Shown: piece by piece, positions 62,321-64,000 of the stretch | Layout of the letters: each line of letters opens with the position of its first letter | How positions within the stretch are numbered: the stretch's first letter is position 1 | From: Arthrobacter_B sp038069765 | GTDB taxonomy: Bacteria > Actinomycetota > Actinomycetes > Actinomycetales > Micrococcaceae | Assembly (NCBI RefSeq): GCF_038069765.1 | Contig: NZ_JBBPFS010000001.1 | Location: 716,173 to 780,172 of the forward strand | DNA length: 64,000 nt | Reading direction: 5' to 3' | Notes under the pieces: generated by a model | The model's database searches: none | The model's input: only the letters and a program-made list of their open reading frames with translations | Told to the model about the DNA's origin: nothing | Position numbers and translations under genes: made by a program

Positions 62321-63490
62321 CTAGCCGGTCACGCGGCGCACGTACTCCGCCATGCCGGGCACAGTGAAGGCCACCTGGCCCAGGGACGGCGCGTAGATGA
62401 TGCCCTTGCGGATCAGGGATCCGCGCGTCATTGTCATGGAGGTCATCTTCTTGCCGGCGCGGGCGGCCAGCGTGGCCGTGCCGGACCCGGCGGCACCGTC
62501 CATGGCCATGAGCCGCAGGAATTCCCGCTCGGCCTTGGTGGCCCGGCGCCAGCGCATGGGAAAGAAGCCCTGGTCCAGCTGTGCGCGGCCTATTTCCACG
62601 GCCACTCGCGCGTCCTCCGCAGTAATCCGTTTACGGGGAGCGGATTCCCACGCCGCCGATGCGTATTCCTGCAGGAAGTACGGGTATCCCCCGGCCGCAT
62701 TCAGCAGCAGGTCCAGAGCCTCCGGAACATAACTGACCCCCTGCTCCCGCGCCGGAGCAGTCAGGGCCGTACCCGCATCCTCGCGGTCCAGCGCTCCCAC
62801 GCTCCGGTAGGTAAAAAGGCCTTCGGCATACCGCTGCGACTGGTTGAGGACCGCCGGGAGGTTCGGCAGTCCGGCCGCCACCAGATAAAAAGGCCAGTCC
62901 CGCTGTCCTGCCTGATGCTGGGCGCCCAGAAGCGCCGAAAGCAGCGCCGGGTCAAGATTCTGCATCTCGTCCACCACTATCACGAGGGCGGAATTCCGTC
63001 TGCCGAGGGCAACGGCGGTGTCCTCCACCGTTTCCTCCAGATCGACGGCGAAGGCACCCGAATCTCCGCGTCCCGCCCGCGAACCGACCCCCACGTCGAT
63101 GCCGCCGACCTGCAGTCCGTCGGCAAACGAGGAAATGGTCCCCAGCGCGGCCGTGAGCGCAGCAGTACCGCCGCGGGACGCCGCCTTGCGCCCTGCCTGC
63201 AGCAGCCCGCGGGCCAGCTTTGCCCGGACAGCCCTGGGGCCGCCGTCGGCGTCCCTGCCTTCCAGCGAGACAACCAGGAAACCGGCTTCCTCCGCCCGGC
63301 GGCGGAAGTCGTTGAGCAGCACTGTTTTACCCACTCCGTGCAGGCCGTGCAGCACGATCCCCCGGTCCGTGCGGCCGGCGGAGGCACGCGAAATCAGAAG
63401 GTCGAAATCATTCGTCAAAGCTGTTCGGCCGGCCAGCGCGAAAGGTGTACGGCCGGCGCCGGGTGAGTACGGGTTGGTGGCACTATGCAT
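62321..63490 (-). CDS. AAA/STAND-like P-loop ATPase, function unknown
   Basis: The 389-residue product has Walker A LHGLHGVGKTVLLND (about residue 45), Walker B ALVIVVDEMQNLDP, a sensor-like region FYLVAAGLPNLPAVLNQSQR, and a C-terminal winged-helix-like part. It resembles the ATP-binding proteins of the archaeal ATPase/AAA_16 type found as orphans in Arthrobacter. ATG at 63490 is preferred, with AGGATGGG upstream; 63511 and 63499 are alternatives. It precedes the P450 gene by 138 bases on the same strand, but a functional link is not shown. Confidence 0.85.
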   Translation of the reverse strand: MHSATNPYSPGAGRTPFALAGRTALTNDFDLLISRASAGRTDRGIVLHGLHGVGKTVLLNDFRRRAEEAGFLVVSLEGRDADGGPRAVRAKLARGLLQAGRKAASRGGTAALTAALGTISSFADGLQVGGIDVGVGSRAGRGDSGAFAVDLEETVEDTAVALGRRNSALVIVVDEMQNLDPALLSALLGAQHQAGQRDWPFYLVAAGLPNLPAVLNQSQRYAEGLFTYRSVGALDREDAGTALTAPAREQGVSYVPEALDLLLNAAGGYPYFLQEYASAAWESAPRKRITAEDARVAVEIGRAQLDQGFFPMRWRRATKAEREFLRLMAMDGAAGSGTATLAARAGKKMTSMTMTRGSLIRKGIIYAPSLGQVAFTVPGMAEYVRRVTG

Positions 63491-63522
63491 GCCACCCATC
63501 CTAGCGGTCACATCCGGGAAAC

Positions 63523-63548
63523 TTTATATTGATGGATAAAAATGGATA
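63523..63548 (-). promoter_or_regulatory. probable promoter and direct repeats upstream of the ATPase gene
   Basis: The minus strand has TATAAA (63523-63528) as a possible -10. Just upstream the heptamer TATCCAT occurs twice with 10-base spacing (63542-63548 and 63532-63538), one helical turn apart, which could bind a regulator. Confidence 0.4.
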
Positions 63549-64000
63549 TGAATGAGGTAAACGAGGGGAGTGTGGTCCCGGCCGAACTCAGTTAGACGAC
63601 GACAGCCGCTGAGATACTGCCGCGGACGGGCCTGCAGTGTCCACCGTCCGCTTGAGCACCGTCCGCTTGGGTGCGGCGACAGCCTCAGCTGCCCCTCCCC
63701 CCCATTTCCGGCTGACTCGCCGCCCCGGAAACCGCAAACACTCCCCCGCCGGGCTGCGTCATGTCCGCGCACAAGCCCCCGTTACCTTTTTCGTAGCCCG
63801 TTCCTGATGCAGGATATGGGTGTGTTGGCCGGTCGGTTCCGGCATGGTTTTTGCCCCCAGTCGCCCATGATCCGGGGGGTGTTGCCACCGGAACCGACTT
63901 GGCGGCCGGGGAATCGCTAATAGAGGCACGACCAACGAAGCCATTCGTAACGTGGATGCGACTCCTGCCGCCCTGACCAGCCAACGCGTCAGTCTCAGCA
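63549..64000. other. about 450 bases without a certain gene; contains a strong inverted repeat
   Basis: No frame here has a convincing start, ribosome site and composition together. An 11-base perfect inverted repeat (63832-63842 with 63888-63898, gtcggttccgg and its complement) encloses a second C-run/G-run pairing. Near the window end GTG at 63950 could open a plus-strand gene (VDATPAALTSQRVS) cut by the edge. The repeat might be a structured RNA leader or a terminator. Confidence 0.5.

Noticed and set aside
63700..63950. Definite c-di-AMP riboswitch
   Set aside because: A few words of the motif are present but the conserved core and the 3' CCGAA...CAGCTAACC block could not be found.
1..64000. 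CRISPR array, prophage, insertion sequence or integrative element
   Set aside because: No spaced direct repeats of the right size, no integrase or transposase, no flanking repeats at the tRNA-Leu gene were seen.

Overview
The window is high-GC DNA of an actinobacterium, most likely Arthrobacter or a close relative in the Micrococcaceae. The pointers are a complete Pup-proteasome operon, the mycothiol gene mshC, a PafB-PafC fusion of the kind known from Arthrobacter, a corynebacterial-type glycogen synthase, DUF3099 and DUF5703 proteins, and frequent GTG/TTG starts with apparently leaderless transcripts. No rRNA, CRISPR array, prophage or insertion sequence was seen. There is one tRNA, tRNA-Leu(GAG).

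Layout. 1-12.8 kb, all on the minus strand: in transcription order trmI, arc, dop, pup, prcB, prcA, pafA, two FKBP-type prolyl isomerases (one a lipoprotein), a terminator, then pafBC, a small membrane protein, tatA and tatC (cut by the window edge). This is a pupylation and proteasome module next to the DNA-damage regulator PafBC and the Tat exporter. 13-21 kb: an M50 site-2 protease, a HAD phosphatase, a PAC2-family protein, mshC, uppP, small proteins, an acyl-CoA dehydrogenase and an M20 peptidase. 21.5-25 kb: tRNA-Leu, a CNNM/CorC-type membrane protein, and an amino-acid permease with a universal stress protein. 25-29.3 kb: a ChvE-MmsA-MmsB sugar ABC importer with a LacI-type operator upstream and a strong hairpin between the binding-protein and ATPase genes. 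29.4-37.2 kb: a fatty-acyl operon (thiolase, FabG4-like reductase, MaoC-like dehydratase, kynureninase) divergent from a TetR regulator and an acyl-CoA oxidase. 37.3-39.9 kb: glgA and glgC, divergent. 40-48 kb: an SDR-like protein with an inserted four-cysteine motif, a P2A-type ATPase, a YeiH-type exporter and PepN. 48-58 kb: cupin, lipoate ligase, ribosomal protein L31 type B, a lipoprotein, an RNA methyltransferase, a TSUP permease, an ABC ATPase, serB, two SDRs (one FabG), and a DUF3099/zinc-site protein/SURF1 operon. 58-63.5 kb: an unusual lipoprotein, a DUF2071 gene broken by an amber codon, a CYP152-type P450 and an orphan P-loop ATPase. The last 500 bases hold no certain gene but contain a strong inverted repeat.

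Most of the window is ordinary chromosomal core. The best candidates for something new are the SDR-like protein lacking the usual catalytic tyrosine (40072-41508), the two-domain lipoprotein that seems to start at AUU (58254-60014), the P450/DUF2071 pair with its in-frame amber codon, the 4 x 19-bp tandem array ahead of the proteasome operon, and the structured 3' end. I see no convincing new multi-gene system.
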